A DNA stretch of 64,000 bases from an uncultured Lachnospiraceae bacterium (GCA_902781325.1 CACZJD010000010.1:1-64000); one strand, 5' to 3'. Counted from the first letter of the stretch, positions 35,743-45,366 are shown. Translations and numbers: made by a program. Notes: generated by a model from the sequence alone, not told the origin.

Positions 35743-37108
35743 TTACGCATTCTTCCACACTGCCGGTGTCAGCAGCATCAGCATCGGATACAGCTCGAGG
35801 CGGCCTGCAAGCATATCAAACATGAGGATATACTTGGTGACCGGCTGCATAAATCCGAAGTTGCAGGTCGGGCCGACCTTGGAGAGGCCGGGTCCGATGT
35901 TGTTGAATGTACAGGCTACTGAAGTGAACACTGTCTCGAGATCAAGGTTCTCAAAGAGCGTGATCGCGATCACGGACACTGAGAACAGCAGCATGTAGGT
36001 GGACAGGTAGACGCTGACGCTGTGCAGTGTGCTTCTGTCCATTGTCTTGCCGTCCATGGTGACGTTCGTCACCGCGCGGGGATGCAGGTACTTGCGGATC
36101 TCGCGGTACACGGTCTTGAACATGAGCATGATTCGGGAGACCTTCATACCGCCGCCGGTACTGCCTGCGCAGGCGCCGACAAACATGATCATTACCAGCA
36201 GGGCTCTGGAGTACTGCGGCCACTGATCGAAGTCCGCCGTAGCGAAACCCGTGGTCGTGATGATCGACGCGACCTGGAATGCCGAGTGATGGAACGCCTG
36301 AAACAGCGACGGGAACATATGCCGCACATTGATCGTGATCGTGATGATCGAGAATGCGACGATGCCAAAATATCCCTTCAGCTCGCTCATCTTGAACACT
36401 TCGTCAAATTTCCTTCTCAGAATGAAGAAGTAAGCGTTGAAATTGACGCCGAACATGAGGATGAACACTGTGATGATTCCCTGCATCAGAGTTGTATAAC
36501 TTCCGCAGCTGTCGTTGCGCACACCGAAACCTCCCGTTCCGGCACTGCCGAAAGAAATACAGAGCGCGTCAAACAGCGGCATTCCGGCAATGATGAGGGC
36601 GATGATCTCGGCTACGGTGATTCCCAGGTAGATGGAATACAATATTTTGGCAGTGTCTTTCATGCGCGGGACCAGCTTGCCGACCGTAGGGCCCGGGCTC
36701 TCCGCCCGCATGAGGTTCATGTTGTAAGAAGAGTCCCGTGTGGCTCAGGGCTTCGACGTCGCTCAGGATACTGGATCCCGTCGTCGTAAAGCCGGAGACC
36801 GTCTCGAACAGCGCGTCCGTAAAACTCGGGATGTCCTTCGTGATCACCAGCGGGATCGCGCCCAGGATACTGATGACGATCCAGCTCATGCCTACGATCA
36901 CAAGGCCTTCCCTCGCGTAGTAGGCGTGGCTGCTCAGTTTGAAACCGGAGATGATCCTTCCGATCACGAAATAGGCGATGGAAAGAACTATGTAGACGAT
37001 CGCCTGTTTCTCCCCGTAGAACAGTCCGCAGACAGCCGGGAGAGCCAGGAAAGCACCGGTGAACTGAATGACGACACCGAGTATTTTCCGAATAATGGAA
37101 TAATTCAT
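35743..37108 (-). pseudogene. trkH: TrkH-family potassium uptake channel, internal deletion with frameshift
   Basis: Two overlapping open frames together cover a TrkH/KtrB-type K+ channel. The first (37108 down to about 36730) carries the first membrane helices and the first filter motif GFTTTGSSI; the second (about 36725 down to 35743) resumes at YNMNLMRAESPGPTVGKLVPRM in another frame and contains further filter segments (GSAGTGGFG, TTTGFATADF, GACAGSTGGGMK). At the junction near 36726 the usual block between the first filter and GYNMNLMRAESP, roughly 25-30 residues including a membrane helix (FWRSFTHWIGGMG-type in relatives), is missing and the frame changes. As written, no functional channel is made. 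trkA upstream is intact. A sequencing or assembly error is possible. Confidence 0.8.
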
Positions 37109-37124
37109 AATCGCCTCCTGTCCG

Positions 37125-38480
37125 TCACTTGAGAATATCCCTGATATCCCTGAATCCGAGAAGGGAGGTGACTACGACCACGCTGTCGCCCACGCGGATG
37201 ATGGAATTACCGTTCGGGATACTGATCCTGCCACCGTGACTGATGCATGCGACCAGGACATTCGGCTTGATTTTGAGCTGGGAAAGCGGGATCCCAACTA
37301 CGGGGGAATCGGTCTGGATCTTGAATTCCAGAGCTTCCACCTTATTTTCGATGATCTTGTAGAGACTCTCCACGTTACTGCCGATGGAGTTCTGCAGCGC
37401 GCGCACATAGCGCAGAATATTGTCCGCCGTAATATTCTTGGGATGCAGGAGTGTTCCCAGATCGAGGCGCTTGATGATCTCGTCAAAATCCAGACGGTCC
37501 ACCTTAGTGATGACCTTGGCCCTGGAGCTCTCCTGGGCGAACAGGGACAGGAACAGGTTCTCCTCGTCCATGCCCGTCAGCGTGACAAAGGACTCGCACT
37601 CCCTGATACCCTCCTCCATGAGGATATTCTGGTTGGCGGCGTCGGCATTGATGATGGTCGCCTTGGGAAGCAGGTCGCACAGCTCCTCGCAGCGGTCTCT
37701 GTCCTTCTCTATGATCTTGACGCGGATGCCGGTATCGATCAGCTGCTGCGCGAGATAAAAGGCGATCTTGCCGCCGCCTATGATCATGCAGTCCCTGACT
37801 CTGCGGCTCTTGAGACCGATCCTGGCCACAAAGTCTCTGGTGTTCTCCTTGGACGCCACGATACTGATCGTGTCTCCGGCCTTGAGCACGAAGGAGCCGT
37901 TGGGGATCTCCACCTGATCGCCTCTCTCCACCGTGCAGATCAGCACGTCCGTGCCGGTCCTCTTGTGGATCTGGGCGAGGGGGCAGCCGTCCAGGACGGA
38001 CCCTTCAGGGATCCTCACCTTGATGATCTCCACCTTTCCCTTGGCAAAAGTCTCGATCTGAACTGCGGAAGGAAACCGGAGCACTCTCGCCGCTTCCGTC
38101 GCCGCCGCGTACTCGGGGTTTACGGTGAGGGACAGGCCCAGCTCTTCTTTGATAAAGTCGATCTCGCTGTTATAAACGGGATTTCGTACTCTCGCTACAG
38201 TATTGCATCCGCCGGCTTTCTTCGCGATGAGGCAGCACAGGAGATTCAGTTCGTCGGAATCCGTCGCAGCTACCAAAAGGTCAGCTTTCTCGATCCCGGC
38301 CTCCATCTGTACGGAATGACTCGCGCCGTTTCCGACAAGTCCGAGCACATCGTAATTGTTGGAGATGTCAGTGACCACTCTGCTGTCCAAGTCAATGACG
38401 GCAATGTCGTGCCCCTCCTGGCTCAGCTGAGCCGTGAGGGCCGCGCCGACCTTGCCGCAGCCAACCACTATGATTTTCAT
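37125..38480 (-). CDS. trkA: Trk system potassium uptake protein TrkA
   Basis: A 451-residue cytoplasmic gating subunit with two RCK_N NAD-binding halves (MKIIVVGCGKVGAALTAQL at 1; CMIIGGGKIAFYLAQQL near 232) each followed by a TrkA_C domain (about 140-220 and 370-450). It pairs with TrkH to control potassium uptake. TrkA_C domains of relatives bind c-di-AMP, and cdaA is in this window, but binding by this protein is not shown. AAGGGGAAGAGAGA precedes ATG. It follows the U32 gene by 25 bases. Confidence 0.95.
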   Translation of the reverse strand: MKIIVVGCGKVGAALTAQLSQEGHDIAVIDLDSRVVTDISNNYDVLGLVGNGASHSVQMEAGIEKADLLVAATDSDELNLLCCLIAKKAGGCNTVARVRNPVYNSEIDFIKEELGLSLTVNPEYAAATEAARVLRFPSAVQIETFAKGKVEIIKVRIPEGSVLDGCPLAQIHKRTGTDVLICTVERGDQVEIPNGSFVLKAGDTISIVASKENTRDFVARIGLKSRRVRDCMIIGGGKIAFYLAQQLIDTGIRVKIIEKDRDRCEELCDLLPKATIINADAANQNILMEEGIRECESFVTLTGMDEENLFLSLFAQESSRAKVITKVDRLDFDEIIKRLDLGTLLHPKNITADNILRYVRALQNSIGSNVESLYKIIENKVEALEFKIQTDSPVVGIPLSQLKIKPNVLVACISHGGRISIPNGNSIIRVGDSVVVVTSLLGFRDIRDILK

Positions 38481-38505
38481 TCTCTCTTCCCCTTTTTTGC
38501 ATCAA

Positions 38506-39792
38506 TTATTCCGCTTCAGCCTTGTCGGCGACAACCACTCTCAAAATGTCGCCCGTTTCAATCTCCGCAGCCAAAGACGGATCAGCGGCATTCACCACTT
38601 CAAGATCGATGATCTCTTTAGGGTGCGGCGCGCTGTCTACACTCTCTCCATTCTGATTATACATTGATTTTACGATAATCGGAATATCTCTTCCGTCAGG
38701 TTTCATAATCTCTATGCGGTCTCCGACGCAGAATTTGTTCCTCTGCATGATGCGCGCCCTTCTCTCCGGCGTGATCTCCTCCACAATTCCGAGGAAAACC
38801 GCTTCATTGACATAGGTATTGCTGTCGTAGACCATGGCCTCCTCATCCGGCCTGCCATAGTAAAACCCGGTGGTGAACCTTCTGTAAGTACACTTTCGGA
38901 TCGCGTCCTGATACTCCGGGATCCTGGACTGATAGAGTTCTTCGCTCTTATCATAGTCATCGAGCGCCTGCCTGTAGGCCCTGGCCACCGACGCCACATA
39001 GAGCGCCGTCTTCATGCGGCCCTCGATCTTGAGGCTGTCCACGCCTGCCCTCAGCAGGTCCGGGATGTGCTCGATCATGCACAGGTCCCTGGAGTTGAAG
39101 ACGAAGGTTCCTCTCTCATTTTCCTCGACCGGAAGATAGACGCCCGGCCTGGACTCCTCCATGACTGCGTACTTCCATCTGCAGGGGTGCGTGCAGGCGC
39201 CGTGATTGGCGTCTCTGCCCGTGAAATAGTTGGACAGAAGGCATCTTCCCGAATAGGAGATGCACATCGCCCCGTGCACGAAAGCCTCGATCTCCCTGTC
39301 CTCCGGAATATTCCTGCGGATCTGCGCGATCTCCACAAGGCTCAGTTCCCTCGCGCAGACCACTCTCTCCGCTCCCAGATCGAACCAGAAATTGAAGGTC
39401 CCGTAGTTGGTGTTGTTGGCCTGGGTCGAAATGTGCAGCGGAATCTCCGGGCACGCTTTCTTCGCCAGCATGAACATTCCGGGGTCCGCCACCAGGATCG
39501 CGTCTGGCTTCATCTCCGCCAGCTGGCCAAAATATTGCTCAGCCCCCGCGAGGTCACTGTTGTGAGCGAGAATATTGGCGGTGACATACACCTTCACCCC
39601 TCTCTCGTGTGCGTATCGTATTCCCTCGGCCATCTCCGCCGGCGAGAAGTTCCTCGCCTTGGCGCGCAACCCGTAGGCCTCTCCCCCGATGTAGACCGCG
39701 TCCGCGCCGTAGCGCACGGCGGTTTTGAGCACTTCCAGATCCTTGGCAGGGAGAAGAAGTTCCGTCTTTCTCTTTTTTGCATCCTGTGTCAT
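38506..39792 (-). CDS. U32 family peptidase-like tRNA/rRNA hydroxylation protein, TrhP-like
   Basis: A 428-residue U32 protein. It starts ELLLPAKDLEVLKTAVRYGADAVYIGG and has the U32 signature EAFVHGAMCISYSGRCLLSNYFTGRDANHG (here as EAFVHGAMCISYSGRC) near residue 170 with clustered Cys (C..SGRC..C..C), then a C-terminal beta barrel. Relatives TrhP and RlhA use prephenate to hydroxylate tRNA U34 or rRNA. The ATG at 39792 is used because TGAGGA lies five bases upstream; an ATG at 39804 overlaps that site. It follows the O-methyltransferase by 8 bases, an association also seen in other Firmicutes where the methyltransferase (TrmR) acts on hydroxylated U34. Confidence 0.88.
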   Translation of the reverse strand: MTQDAKKRKTELLLPAKDLEVLKTAVRYGADAVYIGGEAYGLRAKARNFSPAEMAEGIRYAHERGVKVYVTANILAHNSDLAGAEQYFGQLAEMKPDAILVADPGMFMLAKKACPEIPLHISTQANNTNYGTFNFWFDLGAERVVCARELSLVEIAQIRRNIPEDREIEAFVHGAMCISYSGRCLLSNYFTGRDANHGACTHPCRWKYAVMEESRPGVYLPVEENERGTFVFNSRDLCMIEHIPDLLRAGVDSLKIEGRMKTALYVASVARAYRQALDDYDKSEELYQSRIPEYQDAIRKCTYRRFTTGFYYGRPDEEAMVYDSNTYVNEAVFLGIVEEITPERRARIMQRNKFCVGDRIEIMKPDGRDIPIIVKSMYNQNGESVDSAPHPKEIIDLEVVNAADPSLAAEIETGDILRVVVADKAEAE

Positions 39793-39800
39793 ATCATTCC

Positions 39801-40514
39801 TCATCGCCGGAGATCTCCGGTCTCAATAGTTTCTTCCCTGCTGCGCCGGCGCACGGAAAGCGCCGCTCCGTCGCCCGTCTCAAGCAGTATGGTCCGCAGG
39901 CGCGGGTCCTCCGAGACCTCTGCCAGGTACTCCCGCATTCTTTTGTGGATCGTGCGGTTGCGGCGCGTCACCGAGAACTTCGACTCCAGGATCTCGCCCT
40001 CCTTGAGGACGTTGTCGGACAGCAGCACGCCGCCCTCCGGGAGGAGCCTGATCACCTCCGGCAGGAAGCGGATATACTGGCCCTTCGCCGCGTCCATGAA
40101 GATCAGGTCGAATGTACCCTCCAGTTCCGGCAGGATCGCAGCCGCGTCCCCCTCAAGCAGCGTGATCCTCTCCGCTCCGAATCTGTCAAAATTCAGCCGC
40201 GCCTCGGCCGCTCTCTTTTCATCCCGTTCTATGGTGATGATCTCGCAAGCTTCAGGCGCATAGGTGTACATGACCAGCGCCGAGTACCCTACCGCCGTTC
40301 CGATCTCCAGGATCCTGCGGGGCGCCAGCATTTCCAAAAGACACTGAATAAGGCCCCGGGTGTGGGGCCGAATGATCGGTACGCCTTCCTCCAGGGCCTT
40401 TTTTTCCAATATTCTCAGTTCGGGGGACTGTTCCGCGAGCAGAGACTCCGCGAATACGCTGATCCGCTCCCCGATCTCTCTCTGCGCCGCAAATTTTTCC
40501 AAATAGTCTGTCAT
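39801..40514 (-). CDS. SAM-dependent O-methyltransferase, TrmR-like
   Basis: A 237-residue class I methyltransferase. ILEIGTAVGYSALVMYTYAP near residue 70 is the SAM-binding motif I; FDLIFMDAAKGQY and GGVLLSDNVL are typical of the catechol-O-methyltransferase-like group. Its B. subtilis counterpart YrrM (TrmR) methylates 5-hydroxyuridine at tRNA position 34 and is encoded next to U32 genes, as here. The start is placed at 40514; the open frame continues upstream through the end of the mltG-like gene as a low-complexity Arg/Pro shadow. tRNA-modifying activity is inferred from neighbourhood. Confidence 0.88.
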   Translation of the reverse strand: MTDYLEKFAAQREIGERISVFAESLLAEQSPELRILEKKALEEGVPIIRPHTRGLIQCLLEMLAPRRILEIGTAVGYSALVMYTYAPEACEIITIERDEKRAAEARLNFDRFGAERITLLEGDAAAILPELEGTFDLIFMDAAKGQYIRFLPEVIRLLPEGGVLLSDNVLKEGEILESKFSVTRRNRTIHKRMREYLAEVSEDPRLRTILLETGDGAALSVRRRSREETIETGDLRR

Positions 40515-40545
40515 ACTCTCATGACCGGTATTCCCGGCCACCCTC

Positions 40546-41085
40546 TCAGCCCTCTTCGCCTTCGCCTTCAGTCTCCTCAGCGGACTCTTCCTCAACAGGC
40601 TGCTCTTCGGCGGGCTGCTCTTCGGCGGGCGCCTGCTCCGCGGGAGCCGCCTCCTCAGCAGCCGGTGCCTCAGGTGCAGCCTCGGCAGGCAGTTCATAGG
40701 GAGAAGCCTCTTTCGCGGAGATCACTCTCATGATCTCCTCTGTCGTCATCTCCGAGGAGAGCGCGTAAGTTCCCGCGACATACATCCCGGCGTAATCGGA
40801 CACTCTCTCCTGGATCAGAAAGAGCCTGGCGGACTCTATGATCCCCTGCTCTTCGAGCTGCTCCGCGAGTTTGGGTGCCTTGATGCCCTCTTCCACAGTG
40901 AAAGCCACGACCTTGCCGGTCCCCCTGGCGTCCTTTCCCTGCTGGGAAAATACGCCGTAGCCTACGTCATAGTAGTGCTTGGCCTGTCCTGCCATGAAAA
41001 GGATCGCCAGGGCGATCACCGCGTAAATGATGATACTTCCGAGGGTATCGATCACGATCCCGATCGTAGTGCGCATTTTTCTCAC
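40546..41085 (-). CDS. MltG-like protein without catalytic domain
   Basis: A 179-residue membrane protein. One N-terminal helix (about 10-34, VIDTLGSIIIYAVIALAILF), then a LysM-like subdomain typical of MltG N-termini (VVAFTVEEGIKAPKLAEQLEEQGIIES, read as VVAFTVEEGIKAPKLAEQL, and AGMYVAGTYALSSEMTTEEIM). The lytic transglycosylase domain with its catalytic Glu is absent; instead the protein ends in about 50 Ala/Glu/Pro residues. It may be a non-catalytic partner in wall synthesis or a diverged remnant; similar short forms occur in Lachnospiraceae. It lies 46 bases after rnjA. Confidence 0.78.
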   Translation of the reverse strand: MRKMRTTIGIVIDTLGSIIIYAVIALAILFMAGQAKHYYDVGYGVFSQQGKDARGTGKVVAFTVEEGIKAPKLAEQLEEQGIIESARLFLIQERVSDYAGMYVAGTYALSSEMTTEEIMRVISAKEASPYELPAEAAPEAPAAEEAAPAEQAPAEEQPAEEQPVEEESAEETEGEGEEG

Positions 41086-41130
41086 TATACGCCTCCCGTA
41101 CTGCCGTCCGCTGTACTCATTTTGTGATGA

Positions 41131-42825
41131 TTAATAGTTGTCTCTGCCGATCTCCGTGATGATCGGAAGGATCATAGGTCTTCTCTGGGTCTTCTTCCAG
41201 AAATAATCGCTCAGATTGTCCCTGACCACCGCCTTGATGCGGTTGCGGTCGATGGTCCCCTTCTCCTGGCAGGCAAAGAGCGCGCCCTGCGCCACGAGAT
41301 TCGCGCCGTTCATCAGAACGTCCGCTTCCTTGATATATACAAAGCCCCTGGAAGTAATCTCCGGAGCTGATACGATCTTCTCTGTACCGCTCTCCATGGC
41401 GAATGTCACGATGACAATGCCGTCCTCTGCCAGGTGCTGGCGGTCTCTGAGGACGATGTTGCCCACATCTCCCACGCCGAGTCCGTCAACCAGGATGTTG
41501 CCGACCGGAACACTGTCCGTCACCTTCGCGCTGTCAGGGGTCAGTTCAAGCACGTCTCCCGACTGCAGGATGAAAATGTTCTCCTTGTCGATTCCCAGCT
41601 CCCTGACCAGCTTGGCCTGCGCCTTGAGATGGCGGTATTCGCCGTGTACTGGCACGGAATATTTGGGCTGGACCAAAGTATAGATCAGCTTGATGTCTTC
41701 CTGACAGGGGTGGCCCGAGACATGGACGTCCTGGAATATGACGTCCGCTCCCTTTAAGAGGAGCTTGTTGATCACGTTGGTGACCGCTTTCTCATTGCCC
41801 GGAATGGGACTGGAGGAGAAGATAACGGTATCTCCCTGTCCGATCGATATCTTCCTGTGAATGCTCTCCGCCATGCGGCTGAGGGCCGCCATGCTCTCGC
41901 CCTGGCTTCCCGTCGTGATAATGACGGTCTGCTCTCCGGGGTAGTTCTTGAGCTCGTCTACGCTGATCAGGGTATTGGCAGGTACGTCCAGGCAGCCCAG
42001 TTCGGAAGCCGTCGCGATGATATTGACCATGCTGCGGCCTTCCACGACTACCTTCCTGCCGTACTTGTAGGCGGAATTGATGATCTGCTGCACTCTGTCC
42101 ACGTTGGAAGCGAATGTCGCGATGATGATCCTCGTGTCGCTGTGCTCCTGGAAGAGCTGGTCGATGGTCTTTCCGACCGTTCTCTCCGAAGGCGTAAAGC
42201 CGGGTCTCTCCGCGTTGGTGGAGTCGCACAGAAGCGCCAGGACTCCCTTTCTCCCCAGTTCAGCGAATCTCTGCAGATCGATCGCGTCGCCGTATACTGG
42301 CGTGTAGTCGACCTTGAAGTCGCCCGTGTGCACCACGATCCCCGCCGGTGTGTAGATCGCGAGCGCCGCGGCGTCGACGATGCTGTGGTTGGTCTTGATA
42401 AATTCCACCCTGAAGCATCCGAGCGTCACGGAGGAGCCGAAAGAGATGACCTTTCTCTGGGTCGTCTCCATCATGCCCCGCTCTTTAAGTTTGTTCTCTA
42501 TGATGCCCATGGTGAGCCTTGTGGCGAACACCGGGACATTGATCTTCTGAAGAACATAGGGCAGCGCGCCTATGTGGTCCTCGTGCCCGTGGGTTATGAC
42601 AAAGCCCTTGACCTTGTCGATATTGTTCTCAAGATAAGTGGTGTCCGGAATGACAAGATCGATTCCGAACATGTCGTCCTCCGGAAACGCCAGTCCGCAG
42701 TCCACAATAATAATACTGTCTCCATACTCGAAGGCAGTGATATTCATTCCGATCTGCTCAAGCCCTCCGAGAGGAATGATCCTGAGCGCCGGCTGTCTCT
42801 GTTCCTTTTCTGTATTTCTCTTCAA
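41131..42825 (-). CDS. rnjA: Ribonuclease J
   Basis: A 564-residue metallo-beta-lactamase/beta-CASP nuclease with 5'-3' exo- and endonuclease activity in mRNA decay and rRNA maturation. HGHEDHIGALPYVL near residue 80 binds zinc; VHTGDFKVD, LCDSTNAERPGFTPSE and the C-terminal HVSGHPCQEDIKLI and PVHGEYRHL motifs are present. Length is standard. The start is TTG at 42825 preceded by GAGGATACAAC. It follows the DUF1292 gene by 11 bases. Confidence 0.95.
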   Translation of the reverse strand: MKRNTEKEQRQPALRIIPLGGLEQIGMNITAFEYGDSIIIVDCGLAFPEDDMFGIDLVIPDTTYLENNIDKVKGFVITHGHEDHIGALPYVLQKINVPVFATRLTMGIIENKLKERGMMETTQRKVISFGSSVTLGCFRVEFIKTNHSIVDAAALAIYTPAGIVVHTGDFKVDYTPVYGDAIDLQRFAELGRKGVLALLCDSTNAERPGFTPSERTVGKTIDQLFQEHSDTRIIIATFASNVDRVQQIINSAYKYGRKVVVEGRSMVNIIATASELGCLDVPANTLISVDELKNYPGEQTVIITTGSQGESMAALSRMAESIHRKISIGQGDTVIFSSSPIPGNEKAVTNVINKLLLKGADVIFQDVHVSGHPCQEDIKLIYTLVQPKYSVPVHGEYRHLKAQAKLVRELGIDKENIFILQSGDVLELTPDSAKVTDSVPVGNILVDGLGVGDVGNIVLRDRQHLAEDGIVIVTFAMESGTEKIVSAPEITSRGFVYIKEADVLMNGANLVAQGALFACQEKGTIDRNRIKAVVRDNLSDYFWKKTQRRPMILPIITEIGRDNY

Positions 42826-42836
42826 GTTGTATCCTC

Positions 42837-43103
42837 TTATTCCTCGATCAGAATCCCCATCTCTTCGAGCTTGTCGCTGAAGAGAAGAAGCGCTGCCGAG
42901 AGTTCGTTGTCGTCTTCCACGACAGCATAAAGGCTCTCGTCGGATCCTTCCTCGGCGTCATCTCTCAGGATCAGGGCCATTCCGTCCCCTTCTTCCTCAT
43001 CTGTGACGAGCAGATACATCTTCCCGCCGAGTTTGACCTGCTCCAGCACATAAAACTCCTCCGGCTCCGCCGAGTCGGTCGGTACCAATCTGATCTTTTC
43101 CAT
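42837..43103 (-). CDS. DUF1292 protein, YrzB-like
   Basis: An 88-residue acidic protein with the DUF1292 pattern (EEFYVLEQVKLGGKMYLLV). No function known. Its ATG overlaps the ruvX stop (TAATG). The order ireB-ruvX-DUF1292 matches B. subtilis yrzL-yrrK-yrzB. Confidence 0.85.
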   Translation of the reverse strand: MEKIRLVPTDSAEPEEFYVLEQVKLGGKMYLLVTDEEEGDGMALILRDDAEEGSDESLYAVVEDDNELSAALLLFSDKLEEMGILIEE

Positions 43104-43552
43104 TACTTTTCGTTCCTCATCTGTTCCAGTTCGCCGCGGTGGTTCTCCATGTACTCCCGAAGAATGATGCTGGCCGCGATCATGTCCACATATCGGCCCC
43201 TGTCTTCCCGGCGAATCTCCATTTTATCCATAATTTCATAGGCCTCCACAGTCGTGAGCCTTTCATCTGACATCACAACCGGCAGACCTGTCCTGCGCTC
43301 CACATCCTCGCGGAACGCCAATGTATCTTCGGCTCTAAACCCGGCGGAATCGTCCATGTTGAGGGGCAGGCCCAGCACGATCAGCTTAACATCGTTCTGC
43401 GTGCACAGTTCCTCGATCCTGGTCAATGTCTTGCGAAGTTTGTTCGCTCTGTCGCGCCTTATGATCTCCAGCGGATGGGAGGTCACAAACAGTTCGTCGC
43501 TGAGCGCCACGCCGCATGTCCTGGAGCCAAAATCCAGTCCCATAAGTCTCAT
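43103..43552 (-). CDS. ruvX: Putative pre-16S rRNA nuclease / Holliday junction resolvase YqgF (RuvX)
   Basis: A 149-residue RNase H-fold nuclease. MGLDFGSRTCGVALSDE carries the first catalytic Asp, LIVLGLPLNMDD the second strand, and DERLTTVEAYE and YVDMIAASIILREYM the C-terminal acidic residues. The family is assigned to 16S rRNA 5' maturation and, in some reports, recombination. No clear ribosome site precedes the ATG at 43552, which lies 6 bases after ireB, so translation is likely coupled. Confidence 0.92.
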   Translation of the reverse strand: MRLMGLDFGSRTCGVALSDELFVTSHPLEIIRRDRANKLRKTLTRIEELCTQNDVKLIVLGLPLNMDDSAGFRAEDTLAFREDVERRTGLPVVMSDERLTTVEAYEIMDKMEIRREDRGRYVDMIAASIILREYMENHRGELEQMRNEK

Positions 43553-43558
43553 GGCGGA

Positions 43559-43789
43559 TTATTTCTTCTTCCAGTGGTTGAACTCGATGTAGTAGTTGGT
43601 GATATAGGTCGGATCTCCTGACATGATATAGCCGACGATCTGATTGACGGGATCGTATCCCTTCTCCAGCAGCGCCTCATAGACGACGGAGAGAATCTTC
43701 TTGACGCCCGTCTCCTGATCCGGCTGCACCTTGAAATACTGTGTGTTCCCCAAGTCCATTCCGGACTTTCTGTTATTGTTCTGATCCAT
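43559..43789 (-). CDS. ireB: IreB family regulatory phosphoprotein, C-terminus unusual
   Basis: A 76-residue protein. The core [33 protein letters not shown] matches IreB/YrzL (DUF965), a substrate of the PASTA kinase IreK that modulates cephalosporin resistance in Enterococcus. Relatives continue with a conserved N-A-R..K-R-D-E helix of about 20 residues; here the protein ends in [13 protein letters not shown] see no alternative frame that restores the usual tail. It heads ireB-ruvX-DUF1292 and follows mtaB by 88 bases. Confidence 0.82.
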   Translation of the reverse strand: MDQNNNRKSGMDLGNTQYFKVQPDQETGVKKILSVVYEALLEKGYDPVNQIVGYIMSGDPTYITNYYIEFNHWKKK

Positions 43790-43877
43790 AAAATTACAAT
43801 CAACCTCGTCCTATACTGTTAGTATTTCCTATGCAAACGCGTTCCGCAAAAAGAACGCCCGTTTACATCTCTTTATC

Positions 43878-45332
43878 TTACCCTATTTTACCGCCTCTTT
43901 CAACTAGAGGCGCAAACATAAGACCCTGCGCATGCTCCGCGGCACCTGTAAATATGCCCGAAACCAGCTGTCCCTCCTCCATTTCGGCGCCGGAATCGGC
44001 TCCGCAGAGGATATAGCCCTCCACATAGCGCTTTGTATGGCCTCTCCAGCAGAGCCCGAAGGGCATCTCGGCCTTCTCCTCTAACAGCAGTTCATCCTGT
44101 TTTCCTATGAACTGCGCCCGGAACTGCTCCGACTGCCGCCCGGTCATCTCCAGCAAAACATCGCTGCGCGCGCTCTTTACCGGCTCAGGAATCTGCACCG
44201 GCATCTTCGCGGCAGCTGTCCCCTTCCGCACCGAGTACTTGAAGACGTGCATCTCATAGAAGTTCACTTCCTCAAGGAACTTCACGGTCTCCTCGAATTC
44301 CGCGTTGGATTCTCCGGGGAAGCCGACGATCACATCGGTCGTTACAGCGGGGTTTTCATAATATCTCCGCAGAAGCTTAACGCTTTCCATAAACTCCTCT
44401 GTCGTATAGTGGCGATTCATCCTGCGCAGCGTCGCGTTGCAGCCGCTCTGCAGGGAGAGGTGGAAGTGCGGGCACACTTCGGGCATCGCCGCGATCCCTT
44501 TGACAAAAGATTCCGTCATGATCCTGGGCTCGAGGGAACTGAGGCGGATCCTCTCAATACCATCTATTCTGCGGATCCGGTCCATCAGATCCAGCAGGTA
44601 AGCCCCCGACTTCTCGGGGTCAAACTTCACGGCGTCCGTCTCCGCGTCCCACTCAAGACCATAGGAACTGACATGGATCCCGGTCAGGACCACTTCCCGG
44701 ATCCCCTTGTCCGCAATGGTCTGAATCTCTCTCAGGATCTCGCCCGGCCTTCTGCTCCTGATCCTTCCCCTCGCGTAGGGAATAATGCAGTAGGTGCAGA
44801 ACTGATTGCAGCCGTCCTGTATTTTGACAAAGGCCCTGGTGTGTCCCGGGTCCTCGAGCTGCATATCCTCGTAGTCCGGCCGGTGCGTCAGGTCGGTCAT
44901 GGTCCTGCCGCCCAGGGTGCGTCTTTCAAGGCTTCCGGCTTCTTCGCCCTGCGCTTCGCTGCCTGCGCTCTCTTTCCCGCCGCCGATCTCCGCCAGGAAT
45001 TCGTCCAGAAGTTCAGCGATCTTCGCTTTCTTGTTATTACCTATGGCCAGGTCGATGGAACTGTCCGTTCCGACCCGGGCCGGATCCGTCTCCACGTAGC
45101 ATCCCACCGCGATGACCACCGCTTCGGGGTTTCTCTTTTTTGCCTTGTGGATCATCTGGCGGCTCTTTCTGTCGGCGATGTTGGTGACGGTACAGGTGTT
45201 GATCACATATACTTCCGCCTCTTCCTCAAAAGGGACAGAAATATACCCGTGTTCCTCCATTTTTTGCCGCATTATGTCCAGTTCGTAACTGTTTACTTTA
45301 CACCCGAGATTGTGAAATGCTACACGTTTCAA
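43878..45332 (-). CDS. mtaB: tRNA t6A37 methylthiotransferase MtaB
   Basis: A 484-residue radical SAM enzyme adding a methylthio group to t6A37 of ANN-decoding tRNAs. The N-terminal UPF0004 domain holds three iron-sulfur Cys (LGCKVNSYE, NTCTVTN, VGCYVE); the radical SAM motif CNQFCTYC is near residue 178; a C-terminal TRAM domain (about 415-475) binds RNA. A 45-residue Gly/Glu-rich insert around 115-150 separates the first two domains. The start is TTG at 45332 with GAGGAAGAAGC upstream. A TATAAA at about 45353 may be the -10 of its promoter, divergent from the HPr-like gene. Confidence 0.93.
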   Translation of the reverse strand: MKRVAFHNLGCKVNSYELDIMRQKMEEHGYISVPFEEEAEVYVINTCTVTNIADRKSRQMIHKAKKRNPEAVVIAVGCYVETDPARVGTDSSIDLAIGNNKKAKIAELLDEFLAEIGGGKESAGSEAQGEEAGSLERRTLGGRTMTDLTHRPDYEDMQLEDPGHTRAFVKIQDGCNQFCTYCIIPYARGRIRSRRPGEILREIQTIADKGIREVVLTGIHVSSYGLEWDAETDAVKFDPEKSGAYLLDLMDRIRRIDGIERIRLSSLEPRIMTESFVKGIAAMPEVCPHFHLSLQSGCNATLRRMNRHYTTEEFMESVKLLRRYYENPAVTTDVIVGFPGESNAEFEETVKFLEEVNFYEMHVFKYSVRKGTAAAKMPVQIPEPVKSARSDVLLEMTGRQSEQFRAQFIGKQDELLLEEKAEMPFGLCWRGHTKRYVEGYILCGADSGAEMEEGQLVSGIFTGAAEHAQGLMFAPLVERGGKIG

Positions 45333-45366
45333 GCTTCTTCCTCTTCCAAATTGTATTTATACGACA

